DNA from: Aquibaculum arenosum
Lineage (GTDB): Bacteria > Pseudomonadota > Alphaproteobacteria > Kiloniellales > DSM-21159
DNA length: 64,000 nt
Direction of reading: 5' to 3'
Assembly (NCBI RefSeq): GCF_029222965.1
Contig: NZ_JARHUD010000002.1
Coordinates: 248,001 to 312,000, forward strand
Part shown: positions 43,375 to 52,956 of the stretch, piece by piece
How the letters are laid out: every line of letters starts with the position of its first letter
How positions within the stretch are numbered: position 1 is the first letter of the stretch
Made by a program: the position numbers and the translations under genes
Notes under the pieces: model-generated
Seen by the model: only the letters and a program-made list of their open reading frames with translations
What the model was told of the DNA's origin: nothing
The model's database searches: none

Positions 43375-46300
43375 TCAGAACCGCAAGCGGATACCGGCGC
43401 GGGCCGTGTGCTCCTTCTGAGTGGACGACAGGTAAGCGTCGTAGCCGGCGAAGGCCTCGACGTTGTTGTCGAGGCCGATATCGAGCTCCACGCCAACCAC
43501 CGCGGCATCTTTGCTGCGCTTCGGCCCCGACACGCTGAAGCTGGAGCCGCCGGAGGAGAAGGCCATGCGGGCATCACCGCTCGAGCCCACCAGCCGCCGC
43601 TCCCAGGCCACGCTGGCGTGCGGGCGCAGGCGCAGGCCGCTGTCGAAGGAGAAGGTCTCGCTGAGCATAACGCCGATACTCGAATGCAGCATCGAGGCCC
43701 GGTCGCTGTCGATGTCCAGGTTGGCCGCTCCGGCGCCGCTTTCGGAATAGCTGTCGGTGCGGGTGTGCTGGAACGCCAGCCCAGCGAAGGGCTCGACCTC
43801 GGCGGTTCCCAAGGGCAGGCGGTAGCCCACCTCACCGAAGCTCTGCGCCGACCAGCCCTTGTAGTCCGCCTTCGCGGTTTCATTTCCGGTCGGCAGGTTG
43901 ACCGTGCGGCGGGATTCATAGTCATGCCAACCGAAGCCGGCACCGCCACGCAGCCGCCAGGCTCCGCTCCGCCAGAGGCCGTAGGTCGAGATCGAGTAGG
44001 TATCGATCTCGGTGCGGCTGTCCCGGGCCGCCGTCTCAAGGCGGTCATCCTGGAAGCCGAGCGCCAGGCCCATGCCGAAGTTCTCCGAGAAGAGCATTTC
44101 GGCGCCCAGCATCGTGCCCCAGCTTTGCGTATCGGTTTCCGCGGCGTTGCCATCGGAATCGAGCGAGCCGCTGGAACCATGGGCCTGCACCCAGGCCGCA
44201 GGTCCGAGTGCCGGCTGCCCGGGCTCAGCCGAGGAGCGCTCCGGCTCGCCTGCGTCGCTCACCGCAAGCGAGGCCAAGCTGTTGGCCTGCAGGGCATTCT
44301 GCTCACCGCCTGAGCCGCTGGAGAATCCTGCACCGAAGCCGGACAGGCGGCCCAAGAGCTGGCTGCGTGTGCGCCGGGCAATGTCGACGGGCGCCGACTG
44401 GGCCGTGGCGTGCGTCTCACCGGAAAGCGTGTCGTAGAGTTCCCGGGCCTCTTCCTCGTCCGCCCAGACCAGCATGGCATAGAGCGGATTGTCCGTATCC
44501 CTGCCGAAGCTTTCCAGGGCTCCAGCGACTGCGCGCTGATTCCTCGTGCGGGCGACGGTTGCGAAATCCGTGCCGCTGCGCCCCACATCCAGGGCCACCG
44601 TTTTGGCGCCGTGATCGAGGCGGAGTTCAAGGAACGGCCGGTCCTGAACCACGCCGGCGAAGGTGCCTTCCACGCCTTCCGAGGCGTTCAGGATCTCGTA
44701 GCGGGTGCCATAGGGATAGGCGCCCTCCGCCTTCTCAACCACCACGTCCACGCCAGCCTCGATGGAAGCGGCCTCTTCGACGATGAGGCGGTCCGAGCGG
44801 TTTTCGGGTGCGATATCGAGCAGGTAGCGGCTGCCATTCGCGAAGCGGAGGTCGCCCTCGACCTTGGTGCGCTCGATCCTCCCCGAACCGCCCGGGGAGA
44901 GATCACCGGCATTGCGCAGCTCACCACCACCCAAGGCAACCAGGCTGCCCGGCTCGAACAGCGCGCCGGCACGATTGTCCAAACGATTGCGGCCCGTGCC
45001 GAGATCGACGCTGCCGTAGATCCAGCCATGGTTCACCACCGTCTCGTTGCCGCCACCGCCACGGATCGCGAGCTCGCCGTCGGATGCAATGGCCCCGTGA
45101 TTGGTCACCAGGTTATCCGCGCCGCCCTCGATATCGATCGCAAAGCCGCTTTCCGACAGCACGGCTCCGTCTTCGCCAACGGTAATCTCGATATCGCCGG
45201 GGTGGCCCGTGCCCTGGGGCGTGCTCGTATGAGACGCCGCGCGAATGCCCGTGCCGCGGGCCAGAACAAAACCATCGTTCTCGATCAGAATGCGTCGATG
45301 CGGCGGCATCCCAAGACCCTGCATCTGGCTGGAGGCGACGTTGATGGCGGACTCGGCAACGATGCCATCCCCGCCGGCGACGATCGCCCCGTTGTTGCTC
45401 ACCTCGATCCCCGCAATGTCTTCCTCGAGATGGACAGCCAGGGACTGATCCCCATTCTGCGACTGCCCCACCTCGTAAGTCTGCAGGATGCCGGCAGAGG
45501 TCTCCTGGCTGGAGTTCCACTCGGCACTGTCCTCGGCCTCGCCAAACACCTGCCCAATCGACAGGTCGGCACGGGCGCGCGCCGTGACGCCGTCGCCTTC
45601 AGCCAGCACCAGGCCGTCGTTCTCTACCCGCACGAACGCCGCTTCCTCTCCCAGCGAAACAAGCGTGCTTTGCGCAGCGGTCTGGCTCTGCGACAGGTCC
45701 GTGGCCTGGCGCCCATTCAGGCTTTCGGAGGCGAGCTGATCACCGCCGAGCGATTGGCTGATGCTCTTGGGAGCCGAAAGGCCCAGAGACAGGTGAGACT
45801 CGGCACGGATGCCATCGCCCTCGGCGTCCACCGTGCCGCTGTTTCGGACCGTGACGGCTCCGGCACGCTGGCCCAGGCCCACATCGACCTCCTGGGTCGC
45901 CGTTGCGTCCTGCACCGCCGCCTGGGACTGCTCCACCTCCTCGGCGCTCATGCGCTGCAGCTGGTAGCCACGCTGCTCGATCGACTGCTCCAGCGACAGG
46001 TCAAAGTCGAGCTGAGAGGCCGCCACCAAGCTGTCACCGTCGGCGAGCAGCAAGCCGCTGTTCTCGACCAGGATCGATGCTGTGCCATTGCCCAGATGAA
46101 AGTTCGCGGCCTGCGCGCCACTCTTCGACTGCTGCCCGTCCTGGTCCTGCTCGAGATCCACTTCGGTCGCACTCTGTCCGGTTTGAATGAAATCGCCGTT
46201 CTGGCGCTGCTCCTGCGACAGGTGAAAGCCCAGTGCCATCTGCGTATCGGCCCGCAGACCGTCACCCTCGGCCATCACATCGCCGTCGTTGCGAACCCGG

Positions 46301-47889
46301 ACGGCACCAAGATCGCCGCCGACCGAGATGTCCAAGTCCTGCTGCGACAAGAGGTGATGCTCGAACGCCTGTCCCTGCAGCGCTGGAGCATCCATATCCT
46401 CCGGCCTGCCTCTGTTGGCGACCTGAACCAGTCCATCGATCTGACCCACGGACTGCGATGCTTCCCAATGGCTTTCGACGCGGGTCGAGGCCGACATGCC
46501 GTCGCCCAAGGCCATCACCGACCCATCATTGCGAAGATCAAGTGCGGCGATCTCCTGTCCAAAACTGGAACTCGAGCTTTGCTCGCTCTCGCTCGACTGC
46601 TCGCCGACGAGTATCTGTTCTGCGCCACTGTCACTGTGACGCAGCTGGACAAGGTCGGTGTTCTGCCAGGTTTCCTGATAGTGGCTCGACTCCATGCGCC
46701 AGGCAGATCCAGCGACCAGACCGTCTCCCTCGGCCATCACCAGCCCGCTGTGCTCGACCCTGACCGCGCCCAGCCGATCGCCCACGGACCGTTCGGCTTG
46801 TTGTCGGTTATCGTGGCTTTGGAACAATGACTGCGCCTGAAGTCGATCGCCGTTCCGGCCAAAGGCCGCCTGCATGCCGGAAAGAGTCTGGTCCGCGGCC
46901 TGGATTACGAAATTGTTCATCTCGCCGTGCGTCGCCGCCACGATGCCGTCGCCTGCTGCCTCAATCAGGCCGCTGTTTTCGACGTAGATCGCGCCCCGCG
47001 CCTCGCCCAGTGCACTTTCGGCGCGTTGATCAGAAGCATTCAGCTGTTCCACGTCCATGAGATCGGACGCGTCTGCGGTTGCTTCATCCAATGATGCCCA
47101 TTCGCTTACGCTCGATCCACCACCCTGGTCGCTGATTTGATGAGTGCCACTGCTATGTCTGTGCTGGTTGACGGCCACAATGCCGTCGCCACCGGCCACG
47201 ACAATGCCCTCATTGATGACGGTCGCCCGACCGGAACCGGCAACACCCAAGCCTACTATGCGCTGATCAGCGTTATTCTTCTGCAATGCATCCTGTTCGG
47301 CGTCGTTCGCTTGAGATGCCCCCTGCCTGAGGCGATGGGTTAATTCGATCTGAGACCAGGCCCGTATGCCACTGCCGCCAGCCTCTATTATCCCATCGTT
47401 GGATAACCTAACATTCCCGGAGCCATGTAATCCGCCTAGGTCCAGTTCCTGTTGCACGCCACTGATTTGCTCCACGTTGAGCCGCGTCTCAGCAAAATCT
47501 TTGGCTATCACATCAACGCCAGCTACCTCAGACTGAACACCGACAAGCTGCTGGGCGTCATTTTCTTGGTCGCTGACCTGTGTGTAATCCTGCTCCGCGT
47601 TCAAGAGGGTAGTTGCTACTGCACCATGTTTTTCCGTGTAAATGGAGCCGTTATTCTCCACGGACACACCGGCAAAAAATTCAACTCGGGGAAATTCTTT
47701 GTGGTCAGTGTTAAACTCAGCCCTGCTGTCATCGATGGAAAGCCGAGAGTGTTGCCGTTCTATGTCCACGATATGATAACCATGAACGTGGGCCACAATG
47801 CCGCTTCCGCCGGCGTCGATGTCACCGCCGTTCATGATCGCGACATTGTGATCGCCGCTGCTGAGACTGGCCGCTTCGGTCTGCGCCAA
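43375..47889 (-). CDS. Very large autotransporter, passenger and beta-barrel (5' end lost by frameshift)
   Basis: 1504 residues as an open frame from TTG 47889, but coding sense clearly continues upstream to about 47988 (GIEFESTSNIRIIADIG), where a G6 run breaks the frame. Residues 15-866 are about 12 units of 60-84 residues; about 870-1120 is a beta-helix/autochaperone region (GSVDLGTGRNRLDN, YRYEILNASEGVEGTF-like). The last 270 or so form the autotransporter barrel (PF03797): AWVQAHGSSGSL, MGLALGFQDDR, then the C-terminal ARAGIRLRF ending in Phe. The role is probably adhesion or surface display; no protease motif was seen. Confidence 0.8.
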   Translation of the reverse strand: MAQTEAASLSSGDHNVAIMNGGDIDAGGSGIVAHVHGYHIVDIERQHSRLSIDDSRAEFNTDHKEFPRVEFFAGVSVENNGSIYTEKHGAVATTLLNAEQDYTQVSDQENDAQQLVGVQSEVAGVDVIAKDFAETRLNVEQISGVQQELDLGGLHGSGNVRLSNDGIIEAGGSGIRAWSQIELTHRLRQGASQANDAEQDALQKNNADQRIVGLGVAGSGRATVINEGIVVAGGDGIVAVNQHRHSSGTHQISDQGGGSSVSEWASLDEATADASDLMDVEQLNASDQRAESALGEARGAIYVENSGLIEAAGDGIVAATHGEMNNFVIQAADQTLSGMQAAFGRNGDRLQAQSLFQSHDNRQQAERSVGDRLGAVRVEHSGLVMAEGDGLVAGSAWRMESSHYQETWQNTDLVQLRHSDSGAEQILVGEQSSESEQSSSSSFGQEIAALDLRNDGSVMALGDGMSASTRVESHWEASQSVGQIDGLVQVANRGRPEDMDAPALQGQAFEHHLLSQQDLDISVGGDLGAVRVRNDGDVMAEGDGLRADTQMALGFHLSQEQRQNGDFIQTGQSATEVDLEQDQDGQQSKSGAQAANFHLGNGTASILVENSGLLLADGDSLVAASQLDFDLSLEQSIEQRGYQLQRMSAEEVEQSQAAVQDATATQEVDVGLGQRAGAVTVRNSGTVDAEGDGIRAESHLSLGLSAPKSISQSLGGDQLASESLNGRQATDLSQSQTAAQSTLVSLGEEAAFVRVENDGLVLAEGDGVTARARADLSIGQVFGEAEDSAEWNSSQETSAGILQTYEVGQSQNGDQSLAVHLEEDIAGIEVSNNGAIVAGGDGIVAESAINVASSQMQGLGMPPHRRILIENDGFVLARGTGIRAASHTSTPQGTGHPGDIEITVGEDGAVLSESGFAIDIEGGADNLVTNHGAIASDGELAIRGGGGNETVVNHGWIYGSVDLGTGRNRLDNRAGALFEPGSLVALGGGELRNAGDLSPGGSGRIERTKVEGDLRFANGSRYLLDIAPENRSDRLIVEEAASIEAGVDVVVEKAEGAYPYGTRYEILNASEGVEGTFAGVVQDRPFLELRLDHGAKTVALDVGRSGTDFATVARTRNQRAVAGALESFGRDTDNPLYAMLVWADEEEARELYDTLSGETHATAQSAPVDIARRTRSQLLGRLSGFGAGFSSGSGGEQNALQANSLASLAVSDAGEPERSSAEPGQPALGPAAWVQAHGSSGSLDSDGNAAETDTQSWGTMLGAEMLFSENFGMGLALGFQDDRLETAARDSRTEIDTYSISTYGLWRSGAWRLRGGAGFGWHDYESRRTVNLPTGNETAKADYKGWSAQSFGEVGYRLPLGTAEVEPFAGLAFQHTRTDSYSESGAGAANLDIDSDRASMLHSSIGVMLSETFSFDSGLRLRPHASVAWERRLVGSSGDARMAFSSGGSSFSVSGPKRSKDAAVVGVELDIGLDNNVEAFAGYDAYLSSTQKEHTARAGIRLRF
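45292..47847 (-). repeat. About 12 protein-level repeats in the autotransporter passenger
   Basis: Each unit starts with a conserved rung of about 22 residues of the pattern AVxVxNxGxVxAEGDGIxA, for example AVRVEHSGLVMAEGDGLVAG and AVTVRNSGTVDAEGDGIRAE. A variable 40-60 residue stretch rich in Gln, Ser, Glu and Asp follows, such as SQEQRQNGDFIQTGQS. Units are 60-84 residues. The rungs are conserved at protein level, the inserts in composition only, so the DNA repeats are old. Confidence 0.8.
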
Positions 47890-47972
47890 AATGCCGATTC
47901 CGTCACCGGTCGTGACAATGCTGTACGGCCCGATATCCGCGATGATGCGGATGTTCGATGTTGATTCGAACT

Positions 47973-48260
47973 CTATGCCATGCCCCCCTCAACCGGCGCA
48001 ATGTTGTGGGCCAGATCCTGAACCAGCAGCGTTTCAATGATGTTGGGATCTAAATCACCACCGACGGTCCCGCTGATGCCCGCAGACTGATCGCCGCCGC
48101 ACACCGCTGTGTCACTCGATAGATCGCAGGCATCAGGCGCAGCACGAGCAGAGGAGGCCGCACCCAAAGCAAAGATGGCCGCTGCTGCCGAACAGAGAAG
48201 GCGTTGGCGACGGGTGGCCGTTTGCAATAAACCGTGGTGAATAGCCATGCCCCGTGTCAT
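47973..48260 (-). pseudogene. Autotransporter N-terminus: signal peptide fragment, separated by a one-base frameshift
   Basis: 95 residues from ATG 48260 (MTRGMAIHHG), with GGGGGAAC just upstream; a longer start at 48275 is possible. An extended, basic signal peptide runs to SSARA-AP, then DACDLSSDTAVCGGDQSAGI and VQDLAHNIAPVEGGMA-stop. Adding one G to the G6 run (47988-47983) joins APVEGG directly to HGIEFESTSNIRI, producing one 1628-residue autotransporter. So this is the missing 5' end of the 43375-47889 gene. It may be a real inactivating or phase-variable shift, or a base-calling error in a homopolymer. Confidence 0.8.
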
Positions 48261-48610
48261 GTTCCCCCCGTGCATTCCGCATTTTCACACCGAAATGCCA
48301 CGACAGTGGGACAAGGGTCAAGCAAGGGTGAAGAACCTCAACGCACAGACAGAATAGCGGCCGCCGAATCATCGCCTAATACACTCCGCGGCGGTGCCTC
48401 GTTACCAAATTGCATTTCCGCATGGACAGCGCGCGCCTGAATTACGAACACGACCCCGCTCCGGTCACTGGCCAAGCTCGATTTCGCGAATCCCAACCGA
48501 GGCTTTCCTTCGTTTCGCCGAGCAGCTATATCCAGCATCGGCCTAGGGCTGCGCGGTTCAGGGTCGAGAGTCCGCGCCTGGCCATTGTTCCACTTGTTCG
48601 AGCCGAGAGA
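48261..48610. other. Intergenic region between the autotransporter and cysD (divergent promoters)
   Basis: About 350 bases between two divergent genes. No convincing gene, RNA or strong palindrome was seen. It should hold the autotransporter promoter at its left and the cysD promoter at its right. A frame open from 48410 continues into cysD, but its N-terminal part shows no sulfurylase homology, so I start cysD at 48611. Confidence 0.5.
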
Positions 48611-49522
48611 ATGCAAGCAAGGCAGACACTGACGCACCTGCAGCGCCTGGAGGCGGAAAGCATCCACATCATGCGCGAGGTCGCGGCACAGTTCCGTAAC
48701 CCGGTGATGCTCTATTCCATCGGCAAGGACAGCTCGGTGCTGCTCCATCTGGCGATGAAGGCCTTCTACCCTTCCAAGCCACCCTTCCCGCTGATGCACG
48801 TGGATACGACCTGGAAGTTCCGGGAGATGATCGAGTTCCGCGACCGACGCGCAGCGGAACTTGGCATGGACCTGATCGTCCATATCAATGAGGACGGAGT
48901 ACGCGAGGGCATCGGCCCCTTCAGCCATGGCTCTGCCGTTCACACAGACGTAATGAAAACGCAGTCCCTGAAGCAGGCTCTGGACAAGTATAAGTTCGAC
49001 GCCGCGTTCGGCGGCGCGCGTCGCGATGAAGAGAAGTCTCGCGCAAAGGAGCGGATTTTCTCCTTCCGTACTTCGACGCATCGATGGGATCCGAAAAACC
49101 AGCGCCCCGAACTCTGGAACGCCTACAACGGGCGCATCCATAAGGGCGAGTCGATCCGGGTCTTCCCGCTGTCCAACTGGACCGAGCTCGACATTTGGCA
49201 GTACATCCTTCTCGAGCAGATCCCTGTCGTGCCACTCTATCTCGCCAAGCCGCGGCCGGTGGTCGAGCGCGACGGCACGCTGATCATGGTCGACGATGAG
49301 CGCATGCCGCTGGAGCCGGGCGAAACGGTGCAGGAGCGCTGGGTGCGGTTCCGCACCCTGGGGTGCTATCCCCTGACCGGCGCCATCGAAAGCCGCGCCG
49401 AAAATCTGGTGGAGATCATCCACGAAATGTTGATCGCCCGCAGTTCCGAGCGGCAGGGGCGCGTCATCGACCGCGACCAAGCCGCCAGCATGGAGCTGAA
49501 AAAGCAGGAGGGCTATTTCTAA
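48611..49522 (+). CDS. cysD: Sulfate adenylyltransferase, small subunit
   Basis: The catalytic ATP pyrophosphatase-type subunit that makes adenylyl sulfate with CysN. 303 residues from ATG 48611 ([20 protein letters not shown]). PP-loop [20 protein letters not shown], then [40 protein letters not shown] and [15 protein letters not shown] are all CysD hallmarks; the end GRVIDRD...KKQEGYF is complete. The ribosome site is modest. The stop shares a base with the cysNC start, so the two form one operon. Confidence 0.95.
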   Translation: MQARQTLTHLQRLEAESIHIMREVAAQFRNPVMLYSIGKDSSVLLHLAMKAFYPSKPPFPLMHVDTTWKFREMIEFRDRRAAELGMDLIVHINEDGVREGIGPFSHGSAVHTDVMKTQSLKQALDKYKFDAAFGGARRDEEKSRAKERIFSFRTSTHRWDPKNQRPELWNAYNGRIHKGESIRVFPLSNWTELDIWQYILLEQIPVVPLYLAKPRPVVERDGTLIMVDDERMPLEPGETVQERWVRFRTLGCYPLTGAIESRAENLVEIIHEMLIARSSERQGRVIDRDQAASMELKKQEGYF

Positions 49523-51420
49523 TGCTGGACGCTACATCGCTGCGCCCCGAAGACACCGAAGCCTACCTGCTGCAGCAGAGCGACAAGGAGCTGCTGCGAT
49601 TCATCACCTGCGGCAGCGTCGATGACGGAAAATCGACACTGATCGGCCGCCTGCTCTTCGACAGCAAGCAGCTATTCGAAGACCAGCTCGCTGCGCTTGG
49701 CCAGGACAGTCGACGCTGGGGCACCACCGGGGAGGAGATGGATCTGGCGCTGCTCGTCGACGGCCTGGCGGCCGAGCGCGAACAGGGCATCACCATCGAC
49801 GTGGCCTATCGCTTCTTCGCCAGCGAGAAGCGTAAGTTCATCGTGGCCGACACCCCGGGCCACGAGCAGTACACCCGCAACATGGTCACCGGCGCCTCCA
49901 CAGCGGAACTGGCGGTCATTCTTGTGGATGCGCGCAAAGGCGTGCTGACTCAGACCCGCCGCCACGCCTTCCTGGTCTCGCTACTGGGGATCCGGCAGGT
50001 CGTGCTCGCTGTGAACAAGATGGACCTGGTGGATTTCGATCGCGGCCGCTTCGAAGAGATTGTCAGCGACTTCCGTCAATTTGCTGAAGGCCTCGGGTTC
50101 GAGAGCATCATCGGCATTCCGCTCTCAGCGCTGACTGGCGACAATGTCATCAGCGCGAGCGATCGCACTGACTGGTACGAAGGCCCGTCGCTGCTGGAAG
50201 CCTTGGACACGGCAAGGGTGGGCCGCGAACAGGAAGAACTCCCCTTCCGCCTGCCCGTACAGTGGGTCAACCGCCCGAACCTCGATTTCCGGGGCTATAG
50301 CGGCACAATTACCGGTGGGCGCATACGCCCTGGCGATGAGATCGTGGTTCTTCCCTCCGCTCGCACGAGCAAGGTCGAACGGATCGTCACCTATGACGGC
50401 GAACTGGACGAAGCCGTCGCCGGTCAGGCCGTGACCCTCTGCCTCGAGGACGAAGTGGATATCAGCCGCGGCGACGTCATTGCTGCTGCCGACGCCCGAC
50501 CCGAGGTGACCGATCAGTTCGCGGCTCATTTGGTGTGGATGAGCGACCAACCGCTGCTGCCGGGGCGCAAGCTTCTGCTGCAACTGGGGCCGAAGCAGGT
50601 CTCGGCCCAGGTGACCGAGATAAAACACGCGGTCAACGTCAACACCATGGAGCACACGGCAGCCAAGCAGCTTGAACTGAACGAGATTGCTGTCTGCAAC
50701 GTCTCCACCGACCAGCCAATTCCCTTCGGCCCCTATAAGCAGGAGCGCGAAGGCGGTGGCTTTATTCTGATCGACCGGATAAGCAACATCACGGTCGGTT
50801 GCGGCATGATCGACTTCCCGCTGCGCCGCGCTTCCAACGTCCACTGGCAGGAGATAGCGGTCGACAAACAGGCCCGCGCGGCCCTGAAAAGCCAGCAGCC
50901 GGCTATCCTCTGGTTCACCGGTCTGTCGGGATCGGGCAAATCCACCGTCGCGAACGCCCTGGAGAAGAAGCTGCACCTTCTCGGCCATCACAGCTACCTG
51001 CTTGACGGCGACAACGTGCGGCACGGGCTGAACCGCGACCTCGGCTTTACCGACGTTGACCGGGTGGAGAACATCCGCCGCGTCGCCGAAACGGCCAAGC
51101 TCTTCGTCGACGCCGGTTTGATCACACTGGTGTCCTTCATCTCCCCCTTCCGCTCGGAACGCCGAATGGCGCGGGATCTGGTGGAGGACGGCGAGTTCAT
51201 TGAGGTTTTCGTCGATACGCCGCTGGAGATTTGTGAAGCCCGCGATCCAAAGGGTCTCTACCGCAAGGCGCGTGCCGGCCAGCTCGCGAACTTCACCGGC
51301 ATCGACTCCCCTTACGAGGCACCGGAAGCGCCGGAGATGCGCTTGCCCGGCGCCGAAGAGGAACCAGATGCAATGGCTGATCGCATCATCGATGAGTTGC
51401 GCCGCCGCGGTGTCATTTGA
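49522..51420 (+). CDS. cysNC: Bifunctional sulfate adenylyltransferase subunit 1 / adenylylsulfate kinase
   Basis: Makes APS and then PAPS. 632 residues, a CysN-CysC fusion. The N-terminal GTPase part (about 1-430) has [39 protein letters not shown] and NKMDLVDF, followed by EF-Tu-like beta-barrels. The kinase begins near residue 456 with [40 protein letters not shown] and [20 protein letters not shown]. Such fusions are common in alphaproteobacteria. No reductase genes (cysH, cysI) are adjacent; a capsule exporter follows, which hints at PAPS for sulfation, as inference. Confidence 0.95.
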   Translation: MLDATSLRPEDTEAYLLQQSDKELLRFITCGSVDDGKSTLIGRLLFDSKQLFEDQLAALGQDSRRWGTTGEEMDLALLVDGLAAEREQGITIDVAYRFFASEKRKFIVADTPGHEQYTRNMVTGASTAELAVILVDARKGVLTQTRRHAFLVSLLGIRQVVLAVNKMDLVDFDRGRFEEIVSDFRQFAEGLGFESIIGIPLSALTGDNVISASDRTDWYEGPSLLEALDTARVGREQEELPFRLPVQWVNRPNLDFRGYSGTITGGRIRPGDEIVVLPSARTSKVERIVTYDGELDEAVAGQAVTLCLEDEVDISRGDVIAAADARPEVTDQFAAHLVWMSDQPLLPGRKLLLQLGPKQVSAQVTEIKHAVNVNTMEHTAAKQLELNEIAVCNVSTDQPIPFGPYKQEREGGGFILIDRISNITVGCGMIDFPLRRASNVHWQEIAVDKQARAALKSQQPAILWFTGLSGSGKSTVANALEKKLHLLGHHSYLLDGDNVRHGLNRDLGFTDVDRVENIRRVAETAKLFVDAGLITLVSFISPFRSERRMARDLVEDGEFIEVFVDTPLEICEARDPKGLYRKARAGQLANFTGIDSPYEAPEAPEMRLPGAEEEPDAMADRIIDELRRRGVI

Positions 51421-51737
51421 TTTGCTGTCACTGACGCGGCCATCCGCCGTGAGTGCTCCGGCTGGAGGGAATGAGCCCTGCGCTCCCTCCTCCGGGATCG
51501 CGGGCACTTTTGAGGCAGTGTCAGAGCAATATCGTCAACAGAGTTGACAGAAACCGGGTGTGACCCCTAATCTCACACTCGCATGAGCCCGTGGCGTGCC
51601 GTTACTCTCGCACCCCTGCGCCAGTCACTCGCGAGAGATTTCCGCAGGAAGAGGCCGGGCTTTGGCCAGGATTGACGCTTGTGGTATCAGACCGAGTTGC
51701 TTCACAGCCACCAAGCAAAAGAGGAGCGGGCAAGAAC
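51421..51737 (+). other. Intergenic region before the capsule export operon
   Basis: 317 bases. Apart from the promoter-like element at 51534-51573 nothing coding or structured is evident. The 51591-51737 portion is open in the lipoprotein frame but has no ribosome site or signal-like sequence, so it is leader. Confidence 0.45.
51534..51573 (+). promoter_or_regulatory. Promoter with overlapping 15-bp palindrome, likely for the capsule operon
   Basis: GTCAAC-AGA-GTTGAC (51534-51548) is a perfect inverted repeat. Its right arm is part of a consensus -35, TTGACA (51544-51549), followed 18 bases later by TAATCT (51568-51573) as a weak -10. A regulator bound to the palindrome would cover the -35, so this looks like a repressible promoter. 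Confidence 0.5.
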
Positions 51738-52127
51738 GTGCATCTTACGATGAAATTGCTGGGCGGCCTGTCACTCTGCCTTCTCGTGGCGGCTTGTAGC
51801 ACAGTTAACAGCGCAACACCGGAAGGCGCGCCGACTGCGGGTGGCATACCGGTTGCTGTCGAGCAGCAGACAACGACACCAGCCGACGCAGCATTGCTTA
51901 ATTTTGCGTCCACGGCGCCTCCGGGCAGCCAGGAGCTGATCCCGCTTGAAGGCGGCGTCGAGGCCCAGGTGCTGATCAACGAGGAGTATGTCTCGGCTCG
52001 CGGCCGCCTGTGTCGGCGCCTGACACTCTGGAACACGCAGACGGCTCGCCCCAGCGAACGCGTCATGTGCCAGGGGCAGCAAGGCTGGCACTTGATCAGG
52101 CCACTGCGCGAGTTGGCATCCCGCTGA
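51738..52127 (+). CDS. Small lipoprotein at the head of the capsule export genes
   Basis: 129 residues from GTG 51738 (GAGGAG at 51721-51726); ATG 51750 is an alternative. A short signal, MKLLGGLSLCLLVAAC, has a lipobox with LVAAC. The mature part has a Thr/Ala/Pro-rich linker of about 45 residues, then a compact C-terminal domain with VEAQVLINEEYVSARGRLCR and RVMCQGQQGWHLIRPL, whose two Cys may form a disulfide. Not assigned to a family. It lies 25 bases before the KpsM-type gene in the same direction, suggesting a part in capsule export or assembly. Confidence 0.65.
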   Translation: MHLTMKLLGGLSLCLLVAACSTVNSATPEGAPTAGGIPVAVEQQTTTPADAALLNFASTAPPGSQELIPLEGGVEAQVLINEEYVSARGRLCRRLTLWNTQTARPSERVMCQGQQGWHLIRPLRELASR

Positions 52128-52152
52128 CATCAGCGGCGGAAAAGGTAACCAG

Positions 52153-52956
52153 ATGAGTGCTACCAGGAGCTTTGGCGATCTGGGCCGCAGCTTGACGGTC
52201 CAAGGGCGAGTCATCTACGCCCTGATTCTGCGGGAAATGCAGTCCCGCTTCGGTCGATCCAATATCGGCTATCTCTGGGCTTTGGTGGAGCCGCTGCTGC
52301 TGGTGGGCGTATTCACTCTCGGGTACGTTGCGATCGGCCGACGGTCGCCACCGCAGGGCATGGAGTTCTTGCCGTTTCTGGCAACAAGTATCATCGCCTA
52401 TCTCTCAATGCGCAACATCGCTTCCCGCATGTCCAGCGCCATCGAGAGCAATCGCAGCCTTCTCCTCTTTCCACAGGTCACGCCCTTTGACCTGATGCTC
52501 GGACGCCTGCTGCTGGAAACTGCCACCTTCATCGCGGTCTTTGTGGTGATCATCGGCGGGGGAGTTATACTCGGTTTTGCCTCGCCGCCGGACCGGCCGT
52601 TCCTGCTGCTAGTCACAGTGATCTACACCGCCCTACTTGGCGCGGGCATCGGCATGCTGCTCGGTGCCATCACAATGAACTTTCCCTGGGTCGACCACTT
52701 CATGCGCCCGACTTGGCGCCTTATGCTGTGGATCTCCGGGATTTTCTTCACGTTGAAGCAGCTCCCCATGTCGGTGCAGGACATACTTGTCTGGAACCCG
52801 ATCCTGCACGTGATCGAATTGATGCGCGCTGCCTACTTTGCACAGGTCGAGCCCTATCGGGTGAGCTATGGCTACGTGAACTGGTGGATTCTCATCACCA
52901 CCTTCATGGGTCTGCTCTGCGAGCGCATGTTTCGCGACCGGAGGAAGGAAAAGTGA
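52153..52956 (+). CDS. kpsM: Capsular polysaccharide ABC exporter, permease (KpsM type)
   Basis: 267 residues with six membrane segments of the ABC-2 type. IYALILREMQSRFGRSNIGY, then LWALVEPLLLVGVFTLGYVA, IISMRNIASRM-like helix, and DILVWNPILHVIELMRAAYF match KpsM/CtrC/BexB. It moves lipid-linked polysaccharide across the inner membrane with KpsT. Stop and kpsT start overlap by four bases. The set M-T-E-OPX with no biosynthetic genes in the window suggests these lie elsewhere. Confidence 0.9.
   Translation: MSATRSFGDLGRSLTVQGRVIYALILREMQSRFGRSNIGYLWALVEPLLLVGVFTLGYVAIGRRSPPQGMEFLPFLATSIIAYLSMRNIASRMSSAIESNRSLLLFPQVTPFDLMLGRLLLETATFIAVFVVIIGGGVILGFASPPDRPFLLLVTVIYTALLGAGIGMLLGAITMNFPWVDHFMRPTWRLMLWISGIFFTLKQLPMSVQDILVWNPILHVIELMRAAYFAQVEPYRVSYGYVNWWILITTFMGLLCERMFRDRRKEK

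Noticed and set aside
44410-46830. An 806-codon open frame on the plus strand opposite the autotransporter
   Set aside because: It is antisense to the repeated passenger; its product shows no family features and its periodicity simply mirrors the repeats. Long antisense frames are expected in GC-rich DNA.
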